Assembly (NCBI RefSeq): GCF_000023465.1
Contig: NC_014041.1
Coordinates: forward strand, 4,269,501-4,333,500
Direction: 5' to 3'
DNA: 64,000 bases
Source of the DNA: Zunongwangia profunda SM-A87
Lineage (GTDB): Bacteria > Bacteroidota > Bacteroidia > Flavobacteriales > Flavobacteriaceae
Positions 34,804 to 42,743 of this stretch are shown one piece after another. Within the stretch, counting starts at the first letter, position 1, and every line of letters starts with the position of its first letter. The position numbers and the translations under genes are program-made. Below the pieces are notes generated by a model. It did no database searches. It was not told where the DNA came from and worked only from the letters and a program-made list of their open reading frames with translations.

Positions 34804-35253
34804 TTAAAGCATGCCATTATCGGCAAAACTATAGTAATCTCCACCGGGCGTTAAAATCAAATGATCCAACACTTTGATATCAAATAACCCAGCGGCATTT
34901 TTAATTTTACGGGTAAGGTCTTTGTCGGGGTTACTTGGTAGTAGCGTTCCCGAGGGGTGATTATGGCAAAGGATAACCGCTGTACTAAGGCTCTTTAGGA
35001 TAACTCCGAAAATAAGGCGCAGATCCACAAGGGTATAGGTAATCCCGCCTCTGGACACTTCAAAAATCCCTTTTACACGGTTATTGTTGTTGAGCAGAAG
35101 GAGTTTAAAACTCTCGCTCACTTCTATTTCATCTTTATCCCAATTGGAATAAAGGACATCGGCAGCGGTAGCGGAAGATTTTATTTTTGGTGCTTCACTA
35201 AGTTTTACCCTGCTGCGATAGGCTATTTTTATTTCACTAACTTTGGTTTTCAT
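34804..35253 (-). CDS. radC: RadC-like JAB-domain protein
   Basis: 149 residues from the ATG at 35253 (MKTKVSEIKIAYRSRV). The metal-binding motif ILCHNHPSGTLLPSNPDKDL (about residues 101-120) is complete, as in the RadC/JAB metalloprotease fold. RadC proteins are frequent in conjugative elements, and their role in DNA repair is disputed. It lies 76 bp after SSB on the same strand. Confidence 0.9.
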   Translation of the reverse strand: MKTKVSEIKIAYRSRVKLSEAPKIKSSATAADVLYSNWDKDEIEVSESFKLLLLNNNNRVKGIFEVSRGGITYTLVDLRLIFGVILKSLSTAVILCHNHPSGTLLPSNPDKDLTRKIKNAAGLFDIKVLDHLILTPGGDYYSFADNGML

Positions 35254-35328
35254 AATTATTGATTTTCTTAGATTAATAATTAAAAGAGGGCGCAACTTTG
35301 GAGATAGGCGCCCTCTTAGTTTTAAAAA

Positions 35329-35679
35329 TTACTGGTCTGCGTTTTCCTTGTTTCCAAGGAATAGGATTTCATTCACCAAAATTTCGGTAACATATCGTTT
35401 CTCCCCGCTTTGGGTTTCATAGGACCTGGAAGTTAGTTTGCCACGGATGGCCACTTCTTTACCTTTATCAACATATTTCTCGATAAGCTCCGCCTGTTTT
35501 CCCCATGTCACAACATTGTGCCATTGCGTATCCTGTACTTTTTCTCCTTTTGAATTTTTATAGAATTCATTGGTTGCAATTGAAAAGCTGGCTACTTTTT
35601 TACCACTTTCAAGATTTCTGATTTCCGGGGTTTGTCCCACATTTCCGATTAACTGAACTTTGTTTCTAAGCGTACTCAT
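35329..35679 (-). CDS. ssb: single-stranded DNA-binding protein
   Basis: 116 residues with the SSB OB-fold: MSTLRNKVQLIGNVGQTPEI at the start, then ASFSIATNEFYKNSKGEKVQ, DTQWHNVVTWGKQAELIEKY and YVDKGKEVAIRGKLTSRSYE. The C-terminal tail is short and lacks the acidic DDIPF end, as in many element-borne SSBs. It would coat single strands during transfer. Confidence 0.95.
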   Translation of the reverse strand: MSTLRNKVQLIGNVGQTPEIRNLESGKKVASFSIATNEFYKNSKGEKVQDTQWHNVVTWGKQAELIEKYVDKGKEVAIRGKLTSRSYETQSGEKRYVTEILVNEILFLGNKENADQ

Positions 35680-35715
35680 AATTAAAAGATTTAAAAATTA
35701 ATAATTGATTTACTT

Positions 35716-36020
35716 ATTATATCCGGGGCGTTTTCCTGTTTTTGATTTTTTTTACTTCGCTTCCGGGTATGTTGTTTTGAAATGATTTCATGAGATTTTT
35801 ATTTGATTTACTTCCTATAGAGTATCCTATGATAAATCCAAATTTCCTTTCATAATTTTCTTCTATAGTTCTGCTTTTTATCCACAAAGCCTTTTTGATC
35901 GACATACTTTTTATATCCAGAGCATTTTCCTTTTTTTGATTCTTTTGTGCCGTTGCGATATTTTGTGGTGGATTTGATTTCATCTTTTTTTGTTTTCGAC
36001 TTACTTCCCATAGAGCCTTT
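35716..36020. repeat. degenerate direct duplication, about 190 bp unit
   Basis: Segments at 35718 and 35910 match: tatatccggggcgttttcct against tatatccagagcattttcct, each followed by g/ttttttgatt. Further on, ttacttcctatagag (near 35809) corresponds to ttacttcccatagag (near 36001). A minus-strand frame of 88 codons (35717-35983) crosses the repeat and has no recognisable family; I do not call it a gene. Confidence 0.45.
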
Positions 36021-36334
36021 ACATTACCTTTTTTTGATGCAAATAATTTTACAATATCCAGACCTGCATAGGGCGTATAAAAAGCGAAGCGGCTTTATGC
36101 CGCCCGCAGGAATGGATGTTGTTATTTCGCCACCAAAAAAAGTTAATGTGCTATGTGGACGGCCAGGAAGTCGAAGGCCTGAAGATGAAGAGAAGCTACC
36201 TTCAACGCTAAGGCATAAAATGAGGTATGAAGGAATTCTATGCAGAATTTGGAAAATAAGTTTCTAACCGCTAAAAATGTTCACTTGGATTGAACCTTCT
36301 TGCAGTACATATGAAGAATAACTGGAGCGGTGAA
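36021..36334. other. gene-free stretch
   Basis: Short plus-strand open segments (around 36150-36230) exist with in-frame stops, and none is recognisable. A hairpin-like stretch agcgaagcggctttatgccg occurs near 36083. I see no gene or promoter here. Confidence 0.35.
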
Positions 36335-36526
36335 TTAGGAAAAGTAGCCCATTGTATTCACATAAGGTGTCCCTCGCGCAATCACCGCAAATGCCCGGGC
36401 CACCAACTTATTTCTTATTATATTGATTGTACTCATTTTGCTCTTACCCATTTCAAGCCTCCTCTCATTGTATATATTATGACAATATCCCGTTGTCCCT
36501 ACAGTAAAACCTAAAAACTTAATCAT
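36335..36526 (-). pseudogene. C-terminal remnant of an IS110-family transposase
   Basis: The 63-codon frame contains MGKSKMSTINIIRNKLVARA, then FAVIARGTPYVNTMGY. This corresponds to the conserved tail of IS110 transposases (motif NIIRxKLxARxFAVIKRGTPYV). The catalytic RuvC-like part is missing. It is only a scar of an older insertion at the border between the conjugation and metal regions. Confidence 0.6.
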
Positions 36527-36666
36527 GAAATAAGTAGGGAAATCTTCAGAATATCCATGAGAACTAATTGAAATTTAAACTTTCTTACCAATACTTTAAA
36601 ACCTATTTAACTAATTGCGTAAATAATTATATATAATTTGAAGTTCTAATAATAAAAATTAGAGCT

Positions 36667-37182
36667 ATGAAAATATCTAATATTTTATTTGCATTCGCAG
36701 GCAGTATGGGAAGTGGGTATTTAGCCACTAAAGTGATGGAGAAAGTGTCCATGAAGCTGTTTGAGTTAGGACCTCAAAAAGATCAAGAGAAAGAAGAAGA
36801 GGTAAGGCCAGGTCCTCCCTTTAAAATCGCGGCAAAAAAAACTCTTAAAAATTTGGGATTTGAATTAAATGAGGATCAGGAAAAAATGATGGGACAGGTT
36901 TTCCATTTTGGTCTGGGTATGGGATGGGCAGGTCTATATCCTATTTTAAAATACACCAATTCCTTCTCGACTACTTCTAATGGCTTGATTACGGGTGCTT
37001 CCCTTTCTCTAATTGTAGATGAAGGGATTACCCCTGCACTAGGTTTTAGTGCTCCAAACAAAAAATATCCTACATCTACCCATATACGCGGTTTTCTTGC
37101 ACATTTGGTTTATGGTGTGGCAGTGGCGGTGATTTATGAGGGGATTTCCGGTATAGTGAGTAAAATTGATGAAAGGAGATAA
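36667..37182 (+). CDS. membrane protein, DUF1440/YagU-like
   Basis: 171 residues. An N-terminal membrane helix (FAGSMGSGYLATKVMEKVSM) is followed by a charged loop and three further hydrophobic segments, including FHFGLGMGWAGLYPILK, VDEGITPALGFSAP and HLVYGVAVAVIYEG. This resembles DUF1440/YagU inner-membrane proteins linked to stress resistance in enterobacteria. The assignment is moderate. It precedes the mercury regulator by 160 bp and may be separate. Confidence 0.65.
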   Translation: MKISNILFAFAGSMGSGYLATKVMEKVSMKLFELGPQKDQEKEEEVRPGPPFKIAAKKTLKNLGFELNEDQEKMMGQVFHFGLGMGWAGLYPILKYTNSFSTTSNGLITGASLSLIVDEGITPALGFSAPNKKYPTSTHIRGFLAHLVYGVAVAVIYEGISGIVSKIDERR

Positions 37183-37279
37183 TTCAGCAGTATAGGACCT
37201 TTTCGGTTGGAAAATTAAGCAGTCTCATCTAACATTCAAATTAAACCAAAAGGGAGGCTAGAGAATTTGCTAATTTTTA

Positions 37280-37321
37280 TATTTAAGTTTTTGCTTAAAT
37301 AATATATTAATGATACATTTG
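37280..37321 (+). promoter_or_regulatory. promoter with ArsR/SmtB-type operator for the mer operon
   Basis: The inverted repeat tatttaag-tttttg-cttaaata (37280-37301) overlaps a -33 box TTTG (37290-37293). It is followed after 20 bp by the -7 box TACATTTG (37314-37321), which fits TAnnTTTG. Binding of the ArsR-type repressor encoded 24 bp downstream would block the -33 box. Confidence 0.65.
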
Positions 37322-37344
37322 TTTCGTAATTAAAAATACTATTT

Positions 37345-37716
37345 ATGAGTTTAGAAATAACCTGTACCAGAAATGAAGCTGATCATAAGCAAATATTACG
37401 CTGTAAGAACACTATTGACAAATCTTCTTCCAGCTTTCAAACAATGAGTAAAATTTTAACGCTTGCGGGAAATGAGGTACGTTTAAAAATCCTTTTCCTG
37501 TTAGATATGGAAAATGAACTTTGTCCTTGTGATATCGCTGATATTTTGGAAATGAGCGTGCCGGCAGTTTCCCAGCATATCCGGAAAATCAAAGATGCCG
37601 GTATCATTTCGTCACGACGGGAAGGTCAAACCCTATTTTATTCTTTAAACGATGGAGGGGAAAAAATCCTTTCTTATATATTTCAAGGAATAAAACAATC
37701 TAAAATAGCCGTTTAA
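37345..37716 (+). CDS. ArsR/SmtB-family metal-sensing repressor
   Basis: 123 residues. The winged helix contains the alpha-3 metal motif ELCPCDIADIL (residues 57-67; ArsR form ELCVCDL) and the recognition helix MSVPAVSQHIRKIKDAGIIS. Two extra cysteines near the N-terminus (TCTRN and ILRCKN) could add ligands. Such proteins leave their operator when metal binds. It leads a mercury-resistance gene block, where Proteobacteria would have MerR. An operator-like repeat precedes it. Confidence 0.88.
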   Translation: MSLEITCTRNEADHKQILRCKNTIDKSSSSFQTMSKILTLAGNEVRLKILFLLDMENELCPCDIADILEMSVPAVSQHIRKIKDAGIISSRREGQTLFYSLNDGGEKILSYIFQGIKQSKIAV

Positions 37717-37758
37717 ATAGTTTAATAAATAAATCACAAAAATAAAATAGCTTAAATA

Positions 37759-38382
37759 ATGAAAACGAATTCTAAATCACCTAAAAAAAATGAATCCAGC
37801 GGACTTTTAGGAGCTGGATTGCTTACAGCGGCGGCGGCCTCACTTTGCTGTATCACACCGATATTGGCCTTGATTTCAGGCAGCGCCGGCATCGCCTCCT
37901 CTTTTTCCTGGATGGAACCCTTCAGACCATATCTTATTGGTATTACCATCTTAGTACTGGCTTTTGCCTGGTATCAAAAATTAAAACCAAAAACCCAGGA
38001 GGAGATAGACTGTGCCTGTGATGAAGACGAAAAGCCTTCTTTCTTTAAATCCAAAGCTTTTCTGGGTATAGTTACTATTTTCTCCGTGTTAATGTTGGCT
38101 TTTCCTTACTATTCTGAAATCTTTTATCCTGATAATAAAAAAGATATTGTAGTGGTGAGCCAGTCAGATATTCAAACTATAAAGTTTGATGTTGAGGGAA
38201 TGACTTGTGCTGGTTGTGAAGAAAGCGTAAAACACGCAGTAAATCAATTGGATGGGATTTTAGATGTAATCCCTTCTTATGAAAATAAAAACACCGAGGT
38301 TAAATTTGATAATACAAAAACTTCTAAAGAAGATATTGAAAAAGCGATTAATTCTACCGGATATAAAGTGGTACATAAGTAA
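37759..38382 (+). CDS. merTP: mercuric ion transporter, MerT-MerP fusion (MerTP)
   Basis: 207 residues. The MerT part (residues 1-125) has the membrane cysteine pair in SLCCITPILALISGSAG, the PFRPYLIGITILVLAFAWY segment and a cytoplasmic CACDEDE loop. The C-terminal 65 residues are an HMA domain with the metal site GMTCAGC. MerT moves Hg(II) inward for reduction by MerA; the fused MerP-like domain captures it first. The gene follows the ArsR regulator by 42 bp. Confidence 0.9.
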   Translation: MKTNSKSPKKNESSGLLGAGLLTAAAASLCCITPILALISGSAGIASSFSWMEPFRPYLIGITILVLAFAWYQKLKPKTQEEIDCACDEDEKPSFFKSKAFLGIVTIFSVLMLAFPYYSEIFYPDNKKDIVVVSQSDIQTIKFDVEGMTCAGCEESVKHAVNQLDGILDVIPSYENKNTEVKFDNTKTSKEDIEKAINSTGYKVVHK

Positions 38383-38398
38383 ATTCAAACAAAATATT

Positions 38399-38761
38399 AT
38401 GAAAAATCTATTAGTAATAACAGTTCTAGTTTTATCATTAACCTCATTCCAGGTTAAAGCGCAACAATGTTGCCCTACATCAAAAAGCCAAACAATAATG
38501 GAAGCAAGTATCAACCAGCAAACAACAAACACAGTTAAGTTTAAAATTGACGGAATTACCTGCGCGGGTTGTTCTAATGCTATTTACAATGCGCTTAAAG
38601 AAGTAGAAGGTGTTGTGGAACATTCGGTTGAATATCCCGGGGATATTGCCATTATTAAATTCGAAAACTCTAAAACAAATATCGAGACCTTAAAAAAGAT
38701 TATAGAAAAGAAAGGCTATAAAGTTGAAAAGGTAATAGAGACTACCCAAAACGAGTCATAA
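38399..38761 (+). CDS. merP: periplasmic MerP-like HMA protein
   Basis: 120 residues from the ATG at 38399. A cleavable signal peptide (cut near VKAQ) is followed by a QQCCPTS motif and one HMA domain with GITCAGC (about residues 54-60). It would bind Hg(II) in the periplasm and pass it to the membrane carrier. It lies 16 bp after merTP. The additional CC near the mature N-terminus is unusual. Confidence 0.85.
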   Translation: MKNLLVITVLVLSLTSFQVKAQQCCPTSKSQTIMEASINQQTTNTVKFKIDGITCAGCSNAIYNALKEVEGVVEHSVEYPGDIAIIKFENSKTNIETLKKIIEKKGYKVEKVIETTQNES

Positions 38762-38872
38762 TTTTTTATTTACTCATATACTTAAGAAGTTACTTATATA
38801 ATTAAGGAACAATTTACCTTTTTACATATTCAAAAAAAACAAAATTAAAATGGAGTGGTGAATCGTTATTTT

Positions 38873-38971
38873 ATGCCTTCTACAATTTTAAAACAATATA
38901 AAGGAACTGAAGCTGTTGCAGGTGAACTTGATGGGTTAGTTAGTAATATTATTGCAGAAGTAACAAAATAA
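38873..38971 (+). pseudogene. short remnant between merP and the membrane gene
   Basis: A 32-residue frame (MPSTILKQYKGTEAVAGELD, ending IIAEVTK) stays open a few codons upstream of the ATG. It reads like the tail of a larger protein, which I cannot name. The remainder of 38762-38982 is AT-rich and empty. Confidence 0.3.
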
Positions 38972-38982
38972 ATCTATAAGCT

Positions 38983-39705
38983 ATGTTGAATAAAAAATCT
39001 TTTTTATCCTTATTAGCCTTGTTTACAGGAGGATTTGTGCCTATAAACTTAATTGTGCTTTCTTTTGGCTATGCCCAATATTTCAAGGGAATCACAATGG
39101 GACCGAAAGTCATTAAAACAGCCCATGAATTTGGTGAGCCATATATGCTATTTGTATATATCCCTTCTATGCTCATCTTAACATGGATTATTTTTTACAG
39201 CAAGAAAAATTTCCCTGATCTATATAAACGAATTGTCGTGGGCCTCTTAGCAGGGGCAATAGCTACTATAGGTCTGGACTGGCTTCGTCAGATGGGGGTG
39301 ATAGCCAGCTGGTTACCGGGAGATACTCCGGAAATGTTCGGGAAGATGGTAACGGGTAGTTCCGACTTTAATTCGTATTACTGGATAGGTCAATTGATCC
39401 ATTTTATGAACGGTGCAAGTTTTGGATTGATATTTACCCTGGTATTTGGAAACTTTATCTCATATAATAAAACGGTTTTATGGGCAATAGGCTGGATGCT
39501 GATTATGGAGTTAGGCATGATGACCGGCCCTCCTATGGGACCGATGGTTGGGCTTTTTGGCATCAAATATATGTGGCCTCAATTATTTTTGATCACCCTT
39601 GCGGCCCATATTGTCCACGGTACCATTTTAGGATTGTTGGTACACCACTGGCTGGGGATTAACCATACCAAATGGCTAATTCCATTTTTAAAAGATAAAT
39701 CATAA
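38983..39705 (+). CDS. polytopic membrane protein in the mer block
   Basis: 240 residues with six membrane helices. Methionine- and glycine-rich loops are conspicuous, including MELGMMTGPPMGPMVG (about residues 177-192), and histidines near the end (AAHIVHGTILGLLVHHW). No family was recognised. The Met/His content would suit soft-metal contact. It lies 50 bp before merA, so a helper role in mercury handling is possible. Confidence 0.65.
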   Translation: MLNKKSFLSLLALFTGGFVPINLIVLSFGYAQYFKGITMGPKVIKTAHEFGEPYMLFVYIPSMLILTWIIFYSKKNFPDLYKRIVVGLLAGAIATIGLDWLRQMGVIASWLPGDTPEMFGKMVTGSSDFNSYYWIGQLIHFMNGASFGLIFTLVFGNFISYNKTVLWAIGWMLIMELGMMTGPPMGPMVGLFGIKYMWPQLFLITLAAHIVHGTILGLLVHHWLGINHTKWLIPFLKDKS

Positions 39706-39755
39706 TCAAAAATAAATTGGGTAGTAATTACCCTCAATATAAAAATAAAATAAAT

Positions 39756-41399
39756 ATGCAGAAAGAGATCACTTTGCCCATTCAGGGTATGACCTGTACC
39801 GGTTGTGCTACAGGCATCGAAAAAAAAGTAAAGCAATTAGAAGGAGTTATAGCATTAGATGTATCTTATCCTAAAGGCGAAGGAAAATTCATCTTTGATT
39901 CCAGCACCACATCTCAGCAAGATATTATTGATAACATAGAAATGTCTGGCCAATATAAAGCTAGTAACGGCCAACAGGTTTCAGATAAAAATAATTTTGA
40001 CCTTATCATTGTTGGTGGAGGGTCAGCCGCATTTTCAGCAGCCATAAAAGCTGAAAGTTTAGGTCTTAAAACCCTTATGGTAAACGCGGGCTTGAATTTT
40101 GGCGGCACTTGTGTTAATGTAGGCTGTGTTCCTTCAAAAAACTTAATAAGAGCTGCCGAAACGGCATATCACGCAACCCATTCTAATTTTCAAGGGATCA
40201 GGCCTAAAGGTGTAGATATAGATTTTAGCCAGGTTATTAAAGATAAAAAAGACCTGGTAGCGGCCCTGCAGCAACAGAAATATATGGATGTGGTAAAAGA
40301 TTTTAAGAACCTGGCCATGTTAACAGGATGGGCTGAGTTTGTGGATAAAGGTACCATTATTGTTGATGGGAAAGATACTTACACAGCCACAAACATTCTT
40401 ATTGCGACCGGAGCTACCACCTACATCCCTAATATTGAAGGATTAAATGAGGTTGGCTATCTAACCAATGTATCCTTATTCGATTTAGAAGAAAAACCGC
40501 AAAGCCTGACCATTATGGGTGCGGGCTATATCGGGTTAGAAATTGCCATGGCATACAATAGATTGGGCGTAAAAGTGCGTATCATAGAATTCACCGACAG
40601 GCCTTTAAGAAGCCAGACCAAGGACATAACAGATGTGCTCGAAGCACAAATGAAGAAGGAAGGAATAGAAATCCTGCCTAATTTTCGAGCCTTTAAATTT
40701 GAAAAACAGGGAGCGGATACTATTATTCATTGTAACTGTCCCGACGGTACTACCACACAAATTATTGAAAAAGGCAAAATAGTGGTTGCCACAGGAACAA
40801 AACCTAATACTTCTAAACTAGGACTGGATAAGATCAAAATGAACCTTTCAGCGGTGGGACATGTTTTGGTGAACGAAAAGATGGAAACCAATATATCCAA
40901 TATTTTTGCTGCCGGGGATGTTACCCAGACCCCTCCTTTTGTTTATACTGCAGCCACTGAAGGAAGTACTGCTGTAAGCAATGCGTTCTCACTTTCAAAA
41001 ACCGGTATCGATTATTCTTCATTGCCTTGGGTAGTATTTACGGACCCTCAAGTTGCTGGGGCAGGTATGGACGAAATAGTAGCCGAAGAAGCCGGCCTTC
41101 CCTTCGAAGTGTCTAAATTAGACCTTAGCCATGTTCCCAGGGCTTTGGCCGCACAGGATACCAGAGGGTTTATTAAACTCATACGTAATACTGAAACCGA
41201 TAAATTAATTGGCGCCAGAGTAATCGCACCCGAAGGAGGTGAATTGATACAACAATTAAGTATGGCCATAAAGTTTGGTATAACCGTAAAAGATTTGGCA
41301 GAAAGCTTTTATCCTTATTTAACCTTAGGAGAAGGGATAAAACTGGCAGCTATTACTTTTGGAAAGGATGTTTCTAAATTAAGCTGTTGTGCCAGCTAA
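39756..41399 (+). CDS. merA: mercuric reductase with N-terminal HMA domain
   Basis: 547 residues from the ATG at 39756. HMA domain 1-70 with GMTCTGC; FAD-binding GGGSAAFSAAIKAE; redox pair GGTCVNVGCVPSKN; NAD(P) fold GAGYIGLEIAMAYN; the AAGDVTQTPPF FAD motif; and the C-terminal vicinal pair LSCCAS (Cys544-Cys545) that delivers Hg(II) to the active site. It reduces Hg(II) to volatile Hg(0) with NADPH in the cytoplasm. All diagnostic residues are present. Confidence 0.97.
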   Translation: MQKEITLPIQGMTCTGCATGIEKKVKQLEGVIALDVSYPKGEGKFIFDSSTTSQQDIIDNIEMSGQYKASNGQQVSDKNNFDLIIVGGGSAAFSAAIKAESLGLKTLMVNAGLNFGGTCVNVGCVPSKNLIRAAETAYHATHSNFQGIRPKGVDIDFSQVIKDKKDLVAALQQQKYMDVVKDFKNLAMLTGWAEFVDKGTIIVDGKDTYTATNILIATGATTYIPNIEGLNEVGYLTNVSLFDLEEKPQSLTIMGAGYIGLEIAMAYNRLGVKVRIIEFTDRPLRSQTKDITDVLEAQMKKEGIEILPNFRAFKFEKQGADTIIHCNCPDGTTTQIIEKGKIVVATGTKPNTSKLGLDKIKMNLSAVGHVLVNEKMETNISNIFAAGDVTQTPPFVYTAATEGSTAVSNAFSLSKTGIDYSSLPWVVFTDPQVAGAGMDEIVAEEAGLPFEVSKLDLSHVPRALAAQDTRGFIKLIRNTETDKLIGARVIAPEGGELIQQLSMAIKFGITVKDLAESFYPYLTLGEGIKLAAITFGKDVSKLSCCAS

Positions 41400-41442
41400 T
41401 AGTATGGGAGTTTCACGATGTATTCAATTGAAGAAAGGGATC

Positions 41443-42006
41443 ATGCCGGGATTATTGCTAATCCCGGATATTACTGGCTTTACTAAATATATTAACGAGG
41501 CAGATCTACAATACAGTCAGATTACTATCGCACTCTTGCTGGAGGCAATACTTAAAAACAACAAATTAGGGCTTCAGGTTTCAGAAATAGAAGGTGATGC
41601 CATACTGTTTTATAGTTTCAAAAAAGATTATACTGTAGATGAAATTATAGAACAATGTTTTTTAATGCATCGAGCGTTTCACCATCAATTAAAGCAAATA
41701 ATTGAAACAGATTGTTCGTGTGGGGCATGTACGCTTTTAGGAGAGCTTAGTTTAAAGTTCATTCTCCATTATGGAGAATTGGGATCTGTTATGATCAATG
41801 ATTTTTGCAAACTCTATGGTAAGGAAGTAATTATAGCCCATAGATTATTGAAAAATGATTTGGCACTCAAAGAGTATATCCTTGCTACGGAAGATTTCTT
41901 TACCCAGTACGGAACTAATTATATAAGAAATTTACAATTTGAAAAAACATCTCAGGTTATTGATGAAGTCGGGATTATAAATTATCGATTTCTAAAATTT
42001 TATTAA
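41443..42006 (+). CDS. DUF2652 (cyclase-like) protein
   Basis: 187 residues from MPGLLLIPDITGFTKYINEA, the typical DUF2652 start (upstream ATGs at 41389 and 41404 are alternatives). The family looks like a guanylate/adenylate-cyclase fold: DITGFT resembles the metal-binding Asp site and SEIEGDAILFY the second one. A CSCGACTLLG motif in the middle could bind metal. It lies between merA and merB and probably shares their mRNA; its role is unknown. Confidence 0.75.
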   Translation: MPGLLLIPDITGFTKYINEADLQYSQITIALLLEAILKNNKLGLQVSEIEGDAILFYSFKKDYTVDEIIEQCFLMHRAFHHQLKQIIETDCSCGACTLLGELSLKFILHYGELGSVMINDFCKLYGKEVIIAHRLLKNDLALKEYILATEDFFTQYGTNYIRNLQFEKTSQVIDEVGIINYRFLKFY

Positions 42007-42025
42007 TTGTAATTATTAAAAGCAT

Positions 42026-42637
42026 ATGAAGAAACAGGAAATAATATTTGACGGTCATCAATTTGTGAATGGTTTTGAAAAGATGCTCAAGGAAATGAAC
42101 CTTCCCAATAGTGATAAAGTGTATTGGGAATTACTTAAGGGAAGACCCCTGCCTCGAGGTCGCTTTTCTGAAGTGATGGATGTCCCTATAGATAAAGCAC
42201 ATCAAATAATACAGCAATACGGAGAGGTCAATAAAGAAGGTGAAATTGTGGGTTATTTAGGACTTTCTTTAAATAAAACTGTACATCAACTAAACTTTGA
42301 CAATAAAACTTTGTATGCCTGGTGTGCAATGGATAGTATTTTATTACCCCGGTATCTAATGCATAGATGGGAAATAATATCAATAGATCCTATAACCGAC
42401 ATTCCTGTAAAATTGTCTATTTCAGATAATCTTCTAGAATGGACCAGGCCTGTTCCCCTCTTTATTTCATGGGTCGAAAAGGCCGATAGTTGTGATATCA
42501 AATCAAGTTTCTGCCGGCACTCCTTCTTTTTTGGTTCAGAGGATGCCGCAAACAAATGGTTAGAAAAAAATCCATTAGGAAAAATTTCAAAAGTAGAAGA
42601 TTTTTTTTCCAATTCTAGCGGGTTTAAATGTTGTTAA
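42026..42637 (+). CDS. merB: organomercurial lyase
   Basis: 203 residues with the three active-site residues of MerB: Cys100 and Asp103 in YAWCAMDSILLP, and Cys163 in SSFCRHSFFF. The N-terminal region is the three-helix substrate cap. MerB cleaves the C-Hg bond of compounds such as methylmercury and hands Hg(II) to MerA. A C-terminal GFKCC tail, not usual in MerB, could help that hand-over. Confidence 0.95.
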   Translation: MKKQEIIFDGHQFVNGFEKMLKEMNLPNSDKVYWELLKGRPLPRGRFSEVMDVPIDKAHQIIQQYGEVNKEGEIVGYLGLSLNKTVHQLNFDNKTLYAWCAMDSILLPRYLMHRWEIISIDPITDIPVKLSISDNLLEWTRPVPLFISWVEKADSCDIKSSFCRHSFFFGSEDAANKWLEKNPLGKISKVEDFFSNSSGFKCC

Positions 42638-42743
42638 TTCTATTTGTATGTATATCATAAAGTTATTCTAAACCTTCTTTGGTTTTTAGGAAAGAAAACG
42701 AGATTTATATAAATTAAAAACTAACCAATCTAAAATTTAAATT

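Noticed and set aside
35717..35983. 88-codon frame as a gene
   Set aside because: It crosses the degenerate duplication, is lysine/asparagine-rich and has no recognisable family.
36290..36514. Plus-strand open frame over the IS110 remnant
   Set aside because: It is antisense to the recognisable transposase tail.
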